NCBI GenBank assembly: GCA_041306005.1
Contig: JBFYKJ010000086.1
Location: 1-28,663, forward strand
Source of the DNA: JBFYKJ01 sp041306005
Lineage (GTDB): Archaea; Altiarchaeota; Altiarchaeia; JAFGQM01
Length of the DNA stretch: 28,663 nucleotides
Direction of reading: 5' to 3'
Each line of letters starts with the position of its first letter. The stretch's first letter is position 1. A program made the position numbers and the translations under genes. Positions 28,571 through 28,663 of this stretch are shown piece by piece. The notes beneath the pieces were generated by a model. It was given only the letters and a program-made list of their open reading frames with translations. It was not told the DNA's origin and made no database searches.

Positions 28571-28663
28571 CTACTTGAGCAGCGTCGCGGTGACCCGGCC
28601 CTTCGAGTCCTTCACAGCCTTGACTTGCACCCTGCGCGGGGGCTTGCTGCAGCCGCGCGCCCA
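28571..28663 (-). CDS. rpl31e: Ribosomal protein L31e, C-terminal part (runs off the window)
   Basis: The last 30 codons on the minus strand read WARGCSKPPRRVQVKAVKDS...TATLLK, then TAG at 28571-28573. W(A/S)RG..KPPR(R/K)V.V is the L31e C-terminal signature. The order L31e - aIF6 - L18Ae - prefoldin alpha is conserved in Archaea and supports the call. The 5' part lies outside the window. Confidence 0.85.
   Translation of the reverse strand, partial: WARGCSKPPRRVQVKAVKDSKGRVTATLLK

Overview
The window is archaeal chromosome. It encodes an archaeal histone, the KH/beta-CASP termination nuclease FttA (aCPSF1), a proteasome beta subunit, a class I CCA-adding enzyme, prefoldin alpha, and the neighbourhood L31e - aIF6 - L18Ae - pfdA, which is typical of Archaea. 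Promoters look archaeal (TATA-like boxes 20-40 nt before starts, few Shine-Dalgarno sites). The tRNA-His carries a bulge-helix-bulge intron and does not encode CCA. Gene packing is tight, GC is fairly high, and many proteins are unrecognised. A DPANN-type lineage (Micrarchaeota/Diapherotrites-like) is my guess, but I cannot prove the phylum from this window.

Layout. 1-761: a three-gene toxin-antitoxin (TA) cassette (short RHH antitoxin, long antitoxin, RelE-like toxin). 815-1336: two small unknown genes. 1410-4166: a large secreted, membrane-anchored FN3/ZU5-like surface protein behind three tandem 20-bp repeats, each with a TATA-like core. 4279-4484: tRNA-His(GUG) with a 131-nt structured intron. 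4510-5023: a hicBA cassette bounded by 28-bp direct repeats. 5126-9247: a Tad/archaellum-type secretion pair, a Cys-rich ATPase plus a TadC-like membrane protein. 9279-9647: a tiny RHH regulator convergent with the histone gene. 9681-11902: nnr (NAD(P)H-hydrate repair) coupled to an unknown gene. 12037-13464: a second secretion ATPase. 13501-16219: ilvB - unknown beta-rich protein - ilvN, with a repeat-rich leader and promoter. 16472-17491: an alkyltransferase and UMP kinase. 17545-20736: TrpRS coupled to two related membrane-anchored proteins. 20773-21789: a radical SAM protein. 21860-22817: a vapB-vapB-vapC cassette sitting exactly at the 3' end of fttA, with a displaced copy of the fttA end on its far side. 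22787-28663: housekeeping genes (fttA, psmB, cca, pfdA, rpl18a/LX, aIF6, partial rpl31e).

The most interesting theme is the TA modules. Two cassettes share the architecture 'short RHH antitoxin + longer antitoxin + toxin' but carry different toxins (RelE-like versus PIN/VapC), and their short antitoxins align end to end without gaps. Two of the three TA cassettes are flanked by direct repeats with no integrase inside. One uses the 3' end of an essential gene and the other the upstream region of a tRNA gene, as expected of very small insertion units. Secondary themes are repeat-based promoters and leaders (the surface protein and ilv), hairpins close to the starts of both secretion ATPases, and Cys-rich additions to ordinary proteins (secretion ATPase N-terminus, TrpRS Fe-S motif, prefoldin tail).
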